Positions 63,191 to 64,000 of a DNA stretch of 64,000 nt are shown in pieces. The notes under the pieces are model-generated. The model was not told the origin of the DNA. It saw only the letters and a program-made list of their open reading frames with translations, and did not search any database. The first letter of the stretch is position 1, and each line of letters starts with the position of its first letter. Origin of the DNA: Amaurobius ferox. Taxonomy: Eukaryota; Arthropoda; Arachnida; Araneae; Amaurobiidae. The translations under genes and the position numbers were made by a program. The DNA is taken from positions 33,203,984-33,267,983 of the forward strand of contig OX578155.1 of the NCBI GenBank assembly GCA_951213105.1, written 5' to 3'.

Positions 63191-64000
63191 GATATCGGTT
63201 CAGAAGTCTTTAATATTTTATCGTTTAATTTATTCAAAACTTTAATGTTACCTATCGTTAAATTTACAATAAAATAGTATGGAAAAAAAAACGCCAAATC
63301 AATAAATCTTTAAAAATAAAGACAACCAAAGTTGGCTATTAATAAAATCTCCATCCATGACGTGGATGAAAATTACATAACATGAGTGCTTTCAGATATT
63401 ATTATGTCCTTTTTTGGTGGTTAACATGAGCTTTAACATACAGGACAAACTTTGCATATTAATCATTTTTAAAACATCGATATATTCTAAAAAAAAAAAC
63501 AATTTAATTACCAAATACAGAAATGATGAAAGATTATGGGGAAAGACAAAATTATGGGGTAAACATGCATGTCATCAGAAGCAAAAGAATAAATGTACTG
63601 AATATCTACAGTATAAAAATTAAAGGTCTACTTTCATTACTTCTGATTTATTATTATATTGTAAGCCGCCATCGACAGATTACAAACTAGATAGTCTCAA
63701 GCTGTAAATACTAATGTCACATAGATAAAATTTTCACTATATAAAATACTCTAAGCATTTATTAATGGTAGATAAATATCCCATTATAAGATTGCATATG
63801 AAAATTCTGCAACTGAGGGTAGCTTTATATATGATTAAATTTCCGTCCACCATGTCCGTCGACGAAAACATATGTTTCGAATACGCTTTCTTTGACTTGT
63901 GTCTGCTCTCTGGGCAGGCGGGCTATGGTCGATATGAAAACCTATACTGCGCATGCTCGGAAGGAAAGGACTTTTGCAGGTTGGAAAACATATTTGGCAC
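13850..64000 (+). CDS. CUBN: Cubilin homologue, N-terminal part (10 exons, 3' partial)
   Basis: Exons: 13850-13929, 31746-31875, 33965-34000, 34857-34967, 45137-45205, 47676-47714, 54620-54721, 55956-56059, 58322-58451, 63918 to the window end. All junctions are GT-AG, and phases agree throughout (2, 0, 0, 0, 0, 0, 0, 2, 0). The product starts with a hydrophobic signal peptide (about residues 1-19), then a segment with [19 protein letters not shown] (28-46) that matches the conserved cubilin region before the EGF repeats, a polar coiled-coil-like stretch (about 83-155), EGF1 (162-193), EGF2 with a calcium-binding DVNEC start (196-236) and the start of EGF3 (243 on). In the family this part trimerises and binds amnionless; the later EGF and CUB domains bind ligands for endocytosis in absorptive cells and nephrocytes. 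Recognition rests on remembered human cubilin architecture. Introns total about 49 kb. Confidence 0.88.
14059..14788 (+). mobile_element. Family A repeat, copy A2 (intron 1)
   Basis: Diverged copy from ATCTGATGTGAGCTGCACAC to GTTGCAAGTAAAGTAAAA, preceded by an (AT)n tract at 14027-14059 and carrying a (CA)n tract at 14587-14635. A further scrap resembling the left end lies at 14890-14935. Confidence 0.7.
15050..15600 (+). repeat. Diverged A+T-rich tandem repeat (166-214 bp period)
   Basis: CATTATATAAATTAAAAT recurs at 15147, 15313 and 15527, each followed by AATAAA-CCC-AA and GATACTTAGTTGATAT-type text, with a partial unit upstream at 15050. Many short TA palindromes. No coding potential. 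Confidence 0.7.
15600..16940. other. Intronic A+T-rich DNA
   Basis: No gene or clear repeat that I can define. A GGAGGGGGCCGGGCCCAC patch at 15611 and an ACAGACAGACAG run near 16690 suggest decayed mobile DNA. Confidence 0.4.
16945..17961 (-). mobile_element. Family B hairpin-ended repeat, copy B1
   Basis: Opens with a terminal palindrome, ACTTTCCTTATATACATAAT followed by GTATAAGGAAAGT, then GACGGGGTCGAAAAT, GTTTTCGACGG and CACGTTTCAAGCATCCC, a (GT)n tract at 17098-17192, AAATTTGGTACAAAAATCAC, an AACCTTTCTCGAGATATT block, a cluster of GGCGA/TCGCC motifs (17700-17790) and the end TGCCCACATCAGATTTTT. The last end is the same as in family A. No coding capacity. Confidence 0.85.
18333..18962 (-). 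mobile_element. Family A repeat, copy A4
   Basis: From ACTGTCCCTGCTATACATGG to GTGCTGCCCACATCAGATTT, with a TGTGTGTC tract after the GACGTC block. It joins copy A5 directly at 18961, both in the same orientation. Confidence 0.85.
18961..19722 (-). mobile_element. Family A repeat, copy A5 (head to tail with A4)
   Basis: Begins at once after the CATCAGATTTTT end of A4 with ACTTTTCCTGCAATACATGG and ends GTGCTGCCCACATCAGATTT. It has two internal modules of the CTGATTAG..TTTTGG-type (near 19219 and 19363) where A4 has one. Confidence 0.85.
20187..21215 (+). mobile_element. Family A repeat, truncated copy plus copy A7, head to tail
   Basis: 20187-20384 is the right-hand end of one copy (GAGTTAGAGTGGATACAT to GTAGGGAAAGTAAAA), joined at 20385 to the ATCTGATGTGGCCAGCACAT start of a second copy that ends at TTTTGCAGGGGAATTAAA. 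A (CA)n(GA)n tract lies at 21033-21067. Confidence 0.8.
21437..23325 (+). mobile_element. Family A repeat, expanded copy A8
   Basis: Starts ATCTAATGTGGACAGCACAT and ends ATTGCAGGGAAAGCAAAA. It carries several repeated modules built around CGAATCGTACCAAAATCTAA, CAGCACCAG and TTAGAGTGGATACAT (near 21800, 21960, 22110, 22745, 22895 and 23045). A SINE sits at 22316-22603; after it the text jumps back to an earlier module, so the copy is rearranged or two copies are joined. Confidence 0.8.
22316..22603 (-). mobile_element. tRNA-derived SINE (SINE-1) inside family A
   Basis: On the minus strand it begins GGGCGCGGTAGCCCATTGG (A-box-like) and has a perfect B box GGTTCGATTCC about 50 bp on, then a body with ACGTTAAACATGTGGGTCCG and GGTTCCGGTCTAAATTGGGT, and a (CAA)n-type tail. 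AACGTGTGGAGTGT flanks both sides (22302-22315 and 22604-22617), a 14-bp target-site duplication. It is an RNA polymerase III retroposon, not a functional tRNA gene. Confidence 0.92.
23326..24131 (+). mobile_element. Family A repeat, copy A9 (head to tail with A8)
   Basis: Begins ATCTGATGTGGACAGCACAT immediately after the AAAA end of A8 and ends GTATTGCAGGGAAAGTAAAA. Two internal modules, then a CAGACAGACACACAGACAC microsatellite (23913-23996). Confidence 0.88.
24131..24345 (+). mobile_element. Family B fragment, copy B2
   Basis: Reverse of the GGCGA-rich end of family B (TTCAAGATATTGAATTTTCT, CGCCAAGTTGGCGACATT, AAATCTCGCCAAGAG). It stops where the RNase H fragment begins. Confidence 0.75.
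24355..25236 (+). pseudogene. Non-LTR retrotransposon RNase H domain, truncated and frameshifted
   Basis: The open frame 24278-25141 contains a type I RNase H of the kind found at the 3' end of I- or R1-like LINE second ORFs. Visible are IYTDGSK (catalytic Asp, residue 67), FQAEMYAI (Glu 105), [12 protein letters not shown] (Asp 129) and [15 protein letters not shown] (His 169). Where an Asp normally follows GNExA there is Gly 179, so a catalytic residue is missing. The first 25 or so residues are read-through of the neighbouring family B repeat. A frameshift near 25018 moves the reading to another frame, which carries a CxC...HxxxxC zinc-binding-like tail (about 25085-25140). Reverse transcriptase and upstream parts are absent. 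The piece is squeezed between hairpin-ended repeats. Confidence 0.85.
25238..26053 (+). mobile_element. Family A repeat, copy A10
   Basis: From ATCTGATGTGGGCAGCACAT to ATTGCAGGGAAAGTAAAA, with two internal modules and a CAGACAGACACACAG tract at 25832-25917. One of the most complete copies. Confidence 0.9.
26054..26470. other. A+T-rich intronic DNA with short echoing repeats
   Basis: GATTGTGTACATAGATAAA-like phrases recur four or five times between 26120 and 26300, a degenerate short-period repeat. No gene seen. Confidence 0.5.
26473..27116 (+). mobile_element. Family B repeat, truncated copy B3
   Basis: Reverse of B1 lacking the far end; ends with GACCCCGTC-like text and the terminal palindrome (ACTTTCCTTATACATTATG to CGGAAAGT). 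Confidence 0.8.
27185..27988 (+). mobile_element. Family A repeat, copy A11
   Basis: From ATCTGATGTGGGCAGCACAT to ATTGCAGGGAAAGTAAAA, with two internal modules and an ACAGACAGACACAC tract at 27780-27852. Confidence 0.9.
28590..29362 (+). mobile_element. Family C hairpin-ended repeat, with nested SINE-tail insertions
   Basis: Ends with AACGTGTTTAGGAGGTTCTA, GGTATCAAAATCCCGAAATT and a terminal ACTTTC...GAGAAAGTAAAAAC, the same plan as families A and B. Its left part (CTCATACTAGAATCCATTT on) is related to 46160-46440. The interval 28730-29020 is foreign: SINE-tail pieces inserted at one target site. Confidence 0.65.
28717..29025 (-). mobile_element. Cascade of 3' SINE-tail insertions at one repeated target site
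   Basis: ACATCATAGAGTG occurs seven times (28717, 28789, 28862, 28876, 28894, 28912, 28956). Between copies lie 5'-truncated SINE tails in minus orientation: one of the SINE-1 type (28730-28788) and three of a second type with GACGAGTCGG and GGTCTGGGCTTTCGA (28802-28861, 28925-28955, 28969-29022), or only a few bases. The tail end abuts the target copy each time, as expected for target-primed insertion. Confidence 0.8.
29424..30387 (-). mobile_element. Family B repeat, copy B4
   Basis: A full-length copy from ACTTTCCTTATATACATAAT to GTTGCCCACATCAGATTTTT. It includes the GACGGGGTCGAAAATTCG block, a (GT)n tract at 29550-29621, AACCGTTCTCGAGATATTG and the GGCGA/TCGCC cluster at 30120-30220. Confidence 0.9.
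30546..31673 (+). repeat. 30-bp minisatellite, about 37 units
   Basis: The unit is CTCGCAAATAACAAATGTGG followed by TACCCTTATT, with point variants, repeated almost without a break; a TTGTTGTTGTTGGTGTTGCT-bearing interruption lies at 31120-31170. Because 30 is a multiple of 3, long frames stay open on both strands; these are by-products. The array ends about 75 bp before cubilin exon 2. Confidence 0.95.
31746..31875 (+). CDS. CUBN: Cubilin exon 2
   Basis: The acceptor is TTTTTTTAG and the donor GTAAGT. The split codon restores to Gln, and the exon encodes residues 27-70, including [19 protein letters not shown] and [11 protein letters not shown]. Human cubilin has a closely similar PR-x5-DG/HG-x-L segment before its coiled coil. 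It is the most diagnostic non-EGF part of the window. Confidence 0.88.
32055..32567. mobile_element. Palindromic MITE-like element in intron 2
   Basis: 32057-32113 (TTTTAATAAAATCTCCTTTT, CACGACGTACAAGGATCACA) pairs with 32505-32565. Inner arms also pair, including CATCAGTGG, CACTTATTTTCACTTC-type and GGTCATAACCGCCAGA text. The left arm carries a roughly 50-bp SINE-tail piece (about 32123-32180, GATGAGTCGGACGGCCTGGG) absent from the right arm. Confidence 0.7.
32931..33110 (+). mobile_element. tRNA-derived SINE (SINE-2)
   Basis: Begins GCCGACGCGGTGGCTCAACG (A-box-like) with a perfect B box GGTTCGAGTCC at about 32990, then a non-tRNA body. The head differs from SINE-1. The 3' limit is approximate. 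It is not a functional tRNA, since the anticodon arm and 3' half do not fold properly. Confidence 0.75.
33639..33755 (+). mobile_element. SINE-1 body fragment
   Basis: Contains CCCCACTGGGTTCCGGTCTA, a GGTAGGTCGGACGGTCTGGG tail and a (GAA)n end. 5'-truncated, headless. Confidence 0.8.
33965..34000 (+). CDS. CUBN: Cubilin exon 3 (36-bp microexon)
   Basis: Twelve codons, [12 protein letters not shown], between CTTTCAG and GTAAGT, phase 0 at both ends. Being small and phase 0, it could be skipped without shifting the frame. Confidence 0.72.
34857..34967 (+). CDS. CUBN: Cubilin exon 4 (coiled-coil segment)
   Basis: 37 codons after ATTGTAG and before GTGAGT. It encodes an alpha-helical, heptad-like stretch with Leu, Ile and Val spaced among Asn, Gln, Glu and Lys (for example [14 protein letters not shown]). 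This fits the short coiled coil that precedes EGF1 in cubilins. Phase 0 at both ends. Confidence 0.82.
35393..36338. mobile_element. MITE of 946 bp with an internal foldback
   Basis: Terminal inverted repeats GGGGACGGTGGACGTTG and CAACGTCCACCGTCCC are flanked by TTTAA on both sides (35388-35392 and 36339-36343), which fits a TTAA-type or TTTAA target duplication. Inside, 35471-35813 is a strong palindrome centred on CCTGCTGCAGCAGG at about 35667; its left arm has an extra 51-bp tandem copy. The frames at 35465-35931 on both strands are mirror products of the palindrome. No transposase is present, so it must be non-autonomous. Confidence 0.88.
36344..36768. other. Intronic DNA between the MITE and the copia element
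   Basis: Less A+T-rich than its surroundings. A 74-codon open frame at 36447-36671 (begins [20 protein letters not shown]) has no domain I recognise; an opposite-strand frame overlaps it. I leave it uncalled. Confidence 0.4.
36774..37273 (-). repeat. 3' LTR of the copia element
   Basis: 500 bp, with the same ends as the 5' LTR. On the minus strand it is preceded by the purine tract AAGGGGGA (about 37275-37283). Confidence 0.95.
37275..37283 (-). other. Polypurine tract of the copia element
   Basis: Minus strand AAGGGGGA directly before the 3' LTR, the usual plus-strand DNA primer of LTR elements. Confidence 0.7.
37301..39757 (-). pseudogene. Copia integrase core, reverse transcriptase and RNase H
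   Basis: 818 codons open. Integrase catalytic residues are visible as the Asp in FIDDFSR (residues 24-30), Asp 68 in LRSDNGGEY and Glu 104 in NGVAERKNR. Reverse transcriptase has the palm text [17 protein letters not shown] and YVDD at 506-509. RNase H is marked by [17 protein letters not shown] and a DNQS motif. The end, [16 protein letters not shown], is typical of copia pol. The start residue in this frame is arbitrary because of the upstream frame break. All listed catalytic residues are intact. Confidence 0.95.
39678..41005 (-). pseudogene. Copia gag C-terminus, protease and integrase N-terminus
   Basis: The open frame runs 39678-41051, but the first 15 or so residues are out of frame with gag. 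Residues 146-159 form a CX2CX4HX4C zinc knuckle that packages [12 protein letters not shown] at about 232-240 holds the aspartic protease [14 protein letters not shown] and CKTCIKSK belong to the GAG-pre-integrase HHCC zinc-binding domain. The frame is lost near 39730, beside a run of T on the minus strand, just as the integrase core begins. Confidence 0.92.
40996..41244 (-). pseudogene. Copia gag, N-terminal part
   Basis: The likely start is the ATG at 41244 ([20 protein letters not shown]), since copia gag proteins typically open with a short lead-in before a KLNGxNYxxWKF motif, and [10 protein letters not shown] follows. The frame ends at a stop at 40996. The matching continuation ([13 protein letters not shown]) lies in another frame from about 41000, so a frameshift, perhaps with a small loss of sequence, interrupts gag here. 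Confidence 0.85.
41526..41540 (-). other. Primer-binding site matching the elongator tRNA-Met anticodon arm
   Basis: The plus strand reads TTCAGTCTCATAATC, which is the anticodon stem-loop sequence of elongator tRNA-Met (CAT anticodon), next to the 5' LTR. Copia-type elements prime from an internal tRNA cleavage point rather than the tRNA 3' end, and this fits that rule. In Drosophila copia the primer is initiator tRNA-Met; here elongator tRNA-Met is suggested from remembered tRNA sequence. Confidence 0.7.
41541..42040 (-). repeat. 5' LTR of the copia element
   Basis: 500 bp. Upstream in the direction of transcription; the primer-binding site follows at 41526-41540. A 68-codon frame inside (41822-42028) also occurs in the other LTR and is not considered a gene. 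Confidence 0.95.
42329..43099 (+). mobile_element. Family A repeat, copy A12
   Basis: ATCTGATGTGGGCAGCACAT to ATTGCAGGGAAAGTAAAA, with two internal modules and an ACAGACAGACAGACACAC tract at 42925-42960. Confidence 0.9.
43095..43350 (+). repeat. Tandem duplication of a family A tail plus flank
   Basis: GTGCTCCTCCCGGGGCATGA followed by CTTCATTATTTTTACTTGG occurs at about 43107 and 43309. Between them is a second copy of the family A right end (GACGTCACGTTAAAAATAGG to GCAGAGAAAGTAAAA). The period is about 200 bp; the flank was duplicated together with the element end. Confidence 0.8.
43360..45136. other. Unassigned part of intron 4
   Basis: No gene or well-defined repeat. A GT-rich run with GGGG stretches lies at 44630-44700, and a stretch of TAGGGGCTCAGCCC text follows; both look like decayed mobile DNA. 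Confidence 0.4.
45137..45205 (+). CDS. CUBN: Cubilin exon 5
   Basis: 23 codons between TTTCAG and GTATGT, phase 0 on both sides, lying after the 10.2-kb intron that contains the copia element. The peptide is polar (begins [16 protein letters not shown]) and less clearly heptad-like than its neighbours. It is supported by splice sites and phase rather than by similarity. Confidence 0.65.
45636..46140 (-). mobile_element. Family C repeat, inverted copy
   Basis: Starts with ACTTTCTCCTACGTGTTAGT then GAGAAAGTACTG, followed by TTCGATTTCGAAATTTTGAT and AACACGTTTTGAC. This is the same plan as the end of the 28590-29362 copy in reverse (ATTGTGTGCACAAGAAATC there, GATTTCTTATGCACACAAT here). Confidence 0.65.
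46155..47425 (+). mobile_element. Family C repeat, composite copy
   Basis: 46160-46440 parallels 28605-29130 (CTCATATCAGAATCTATTTT; CACTTTAAAGGGC), and 47310-47425 parallels the hairpin end (AACGTGTTCAGTTTTAAAAC, GACATCAAAATATCGAAAT, ACTTTCTCAATACTACGTAT). The middle, 46440-47250, holds other repeats, including a roughly 95-bp diverged duplication of a CCACCACCATCCGATG block (46998, 47098) and a short AAAAAGCAAACACT duplication. The boundaries are approximate. Confidence 0.5.
47676..47714 (+). CDS. CUBN: Cubilin exon 6 (39-bp microexon)
   Basis: 13 codons, [13 protein letters not shown], a single heptad-type coiled-coil turn resembling the end of exon 4. The acceptor is TTTCAATTTCAG and the donor GTAAAC. 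Phase 0 at both ends. Confidence 0.75.
48431..48700 (+). mobile_element. SINE-3 body copy (headless)
   Basis: Matches the reverse complement of 58975-59283: CATTCAGGTGGCGCTGGGAT, TATTTATTTAAACTGTCAAT, GCGCAATG-AGAACTGA and TTTTACCTTTCAATTTATTT. The tRNA-like head of its partner is missing here. Confidence 0.75.
48704..49045 (+). mobile_element. Family B fragment, copy B5
   Basis: From ATCGGATGTGGGCAATACA through the GGCGA/TCGCC cluster (48870-48965) to AAGTATTACTCAAAGTATC, where it meets the hairpin of copy B6. Confidence 0.8.
49048..49972 (-). mobile_element. Family B repeat, copy B6
   Basis: Full copy from ACTTTCCTTACATACATAAT to GTTGCCCACATCAGATTTTT, head to head with fragment B5. An open frame at 49071-49439 on the minus strand is repeat read-through. 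Confidence 0.88.
49978..50593 (+). mobile_element. Family B repeat, truncated copy B7
   Basis: Starts within the element (GAACGAAGCAGATCCACGAG) right after B6 and ends with the terminal palindrome and GGAAAGTAAAAA. It holds a (CA)n tract at 50398-50452. Confidence 0.85.
50600..51829. other. Unassigned part of intron 6
   Basis: A+T-rich; small open frames at 50954-51148 and 51597-51899 have no recognisable domain, and the second runs into a SINE. Nothing else seen. Confidence 0.4.
51845..52228 (+). mobile_element. 5S rRNA-headed SINE with SINE-1 body
   Basis: The first 119 bp (51845-51963) align along the whole length of 5S rRNA: GCCAACGGCCGTACC start, GAAGCAGCATCGGG (A-box region), GGTTAGTACTTGG (C-box region) and GTGCTGTTGGC end. 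From about 52000 the body (ACGTTAAACATGTGGGTCCG; GGTTCCGGTCTAAATTGGGT) and the GGTCGGACGGTCTGGGTCTC tail with (CAA)n are those of tRNA-headed SINE-1. ACAGTGTACGGCCGG flanks both ends (51830-51844, 52229-52243), a 15-bp target duplication. Promoter type is therefore internal pol III of 5S kind. Confidence 0.93.
52970..54250 (-). mobile_element. Mariner-family DNA transposon, degraded
   Basis: About 1281 bp, close to the usual mariner length. The left terminal repeat CGAGGGTCACACTCTGATAT follows TA, as expected for TA-targeted insertion; the right end GTGTGACCCTC is complementary, but its last bases have changed. It encloses one broken transposase on the minus strand. Confidence 0.9.
53033..54088 (-). 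pseudogene. Mariner transposase pseudogene
   Basis: The likely original start is the ATG at 54088 ([19 protein letters not shown]), matching mariner N-termini; the stop is at 53033 after GKYFEHS, the usual C-terminal end. Total span is about 352 codons. Several stops and frameshifts break it. The longest clean part, 53111-53470, has [24 protein letters not shown] and [10 protein letters not shown] (second catalytic Asp), then SPDLAMCHF. In active mariners this last motif reads CDF, so the third Asp of the D,D34D triad is His here. The enzyme would be inactive even without the frame breaks. Confidence 0.92.
54620..54721 (+). CDS. CUBN: Cubilin exon 7 (EGF1)
   Basis: 34 codons with five of the six EGF cysteines: [14 protein letters not shown] then [10 protein letters not shown]. 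The sixth Cys is the first in exon 8. The NPCxNGGTC signature and the position right after a coiled coil match the first EGF domain of cubilin. Confidence 0.92.
54840..55137. other. Unassigned intron 7 DNA before the SINE pair
   Basis: A+T-rich, with a GGGGGGAGGG patch at 55131 like the G-rich patches of family C at 29100 and 46350, and TAATGACGTCATAAG after the SINE (55465). It may be the remains of a family C element. Confidence 0.4.
55138..55172 (+). mobile_element. Truncated SINE head in plus orientation
   Basis: GTAGGACAGCCCAGTGGTTG resembles the A-box half of a tRNA-derived SINE head. It stops where an opposite-strand SINE-1 begins. Confidence 0.5.
55172..55429 (-). mobile_element. tRNA-derived SINE-1 copy in intron 7
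   Basis: The minus strand starts GGGCGCGATAGCTCAGCGGT with B-box-like GGTTTGATTCC, then the SINE-1 body and tail ending (GAA)n at 55172. The body is shorter than at 22316 by loss of the GGTAGGGGAAGG region. Confidence 0.88.
55956..56059 (+). CDS. CUBN: Cubilin exon 8 (end of EGF1, calcium-binding EGF2)
   Basis: Starts GPHC, closing EGF1, then DNDVNEC opens a calcium-binding EGF domain. [17 protein letters not shown] resembles the second EGF of human cubilin, which also has a YSG stretch between Cys 1 and Cys 2. The donor GTAATC splits an Arg codon after two bases. Confidence 0.92.
56060..58321. other. Intron 8 without recognisable features
   Basis: A+T-rich. Open frames at 57168-57407 and 58019-58384 carry no domain I recognise, and the latter overlaps exon 9 on the opposite strand. 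Repeated AAATACAAAAT phrases occur at 56310-56450. Confidence 0.5.
58322..58451 (+). CDS. CUBN: Cubilin exon 9 (end of EGF2, start of EGF3)
   Basis: After TTTTATTAG the split codon restores to Arg; [13 protein letters not shown] finishes EGF2 and [17 protein letters not shown] starts EGF3. The trailing QPG before the donor GTAAGT matches the place where human cubilin has REQAGEPKY between Cys 3 and Cys 4 of EGF3. Confidence 0.92.
58975..59362 (-). mobile_element. tRNA-derived SINE-3
   Basis: The minus strand starts near 59360 with GGGTGCTGTAGCCCAGTGAT, has a perfect B box GGTTCGATTCC, then a body with CATTCAGGTGGCGCTGGGAT and ends in ACAACTATGAAAAAAT. The head resembles SINE-1, but the body is unrelated and matches 48431-48700. 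Confidence 0.82.
59400..60620. other. A+T-rich intron 9 DNA
   Basis: No gene, RNA or repeat recognised. Confidence 0.5.
60638..61831 (-). pseudogene. PC4/p15-like reading frames, broken, within intron 9
   Basis: Three minus-strand frames follow each other: 61286-61831 (181 codons), 60971-61228 and 60638-60940. The first ends with a stretch resembling the PC4 (transcriptional coactivator p15) ssDNA-binding fold: [20 protein letters not shown], then a basic turn and [12 protein letters not shown] (about residues 130-180), preceded by a Ser/Thr-rich linker. The second may hold a related beta-rich segment. Stops and frame changes separate them, and a 52-bp SINE tail interrupts the third. It could be a decayed retrogene, part of an unknown mobile element, or a gene with introns I cannot place. 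The PC4 match is by eye from remembered family motifs. Confidence 0.45.
60878..60929 (+). mobile_element. SINE-tail insertion (52 bp) with a 14-bp target duplication
   Basis: ACATGACCCATGAT flanks the insert at 60864-60877 and 60930-60943. The insert ends GGTTGGCCTGGGCTTTCG, the same tail type as three pieces in the 28717-29025 cascade, here in plus orientation. Confidence 0.85.
62068..62292 (+). repeat. Compound (TA)n / TATG microsatellite
   Basis: About 225 bp of alternating TA with scattered G. Smaller (AT)n tracts lie at 62999-63026, 63048-63063 and 63159-63187. The 180-codon frame through this tract (61905-62447, minus) is an artefact of the repeat. Confidence 0.95.
62300..63917. other. 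A+T-rich end of intron 9
   Basis: Apart from the (AT)n tracts and a hairpin formed by the ATTCATGA... copies around 62990 and 63040, I see no feature. Confidence 0.5.
63918..64000 (+). CDS. CUBN: Cubilin exon 10 (partial, EGF3)
   Basis: The acceptor CTCTCTGGGCAG opens [19 protein letters not shown], continuing EGF3 in frame to the window end. A possible donor (GCAG then GTTGGA) lies at 63979, so the exon may stop there or run beyond the window. Confidence 0.75.

Overview
The window is animal nuclear DNA: about two-thirds A+T, GT-AG introns of up to 17.8 kb, tRNA- and 5S-rRNA-derived SINEs, mariner and copia-type transposons, and many microsatellites. The one host gene I can follow with confidence is the 5' end of a cubilin (CUBN) homologue on the + strand. 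The cubilin structure and repeat content suggest an arthropod, possibly an arachnid; that placement is inference, not something the sequence proves.

Layout. 1-11034 is a giant, nearly perfect inverted repeat: arms of about 5.47 and 5.49 kb, an 80-bp spacer, and the left arm running off the window. It has no convincing gene, but each arm carries nested tandem repeats. 11218-11640 is an unusually GC-rich patch with two CTCF-like sites 140 bp apart, an RFX-like palindrome and a YY1-like site. 13052-13629 is a palindromic MITE lying just upstream of the cubilin start codon.

Cubilin runs from 13850 past the window end. Ten exons, all in compatible phase, encode about 294 residues: signal peptide, the conserved segment before the coiled coil, a coiled-coil stretch on small phase-0 exons, and three EGF-like domains, the third cut by the window end. 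The family acts with amnionless as a multi-ligand endocytic receptor; here only the N-terminal anchoring and EGF part is visible.

The introns are filled with mobile DNA. Intron 1 (13930-31745) holds many copies of a related set of hairpin-ended non-autonomous repeats (families A, B and C below), several joined head to tail, plus a non-LTR RNase H fragment, SINEs, a cascade of SINE-tail insertions, and a 30-bp minisatellite ending about 75 bp before exon 2. Intron 2 has a palindromic MITE and a second tRNA-SINE. Intron 4 (34968-45136) has a 946-bp MITE with an internal foldback and a full-length, recently inserted copia retrotransposon (36774-42040, - strand) with 500-bp LTRs, TGAAG target duplications and a primer site matching the anticodon arm of elongator tRNA-Met. 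Intron 6 has a SINE with a 5S rRNA head and a dead mariner. Intron 9 has a minus-strand PC4/p15-like reading frame interrupted by a SINE-tail insertion.

The most unusual points are the giant palindrome, the hairpin-ended repeat superfamily with head-to-tail junctions, the seven-fold reiteration of one target site at 28717-28968, and two SINEs that share a body but carry different RNA-gene heads.
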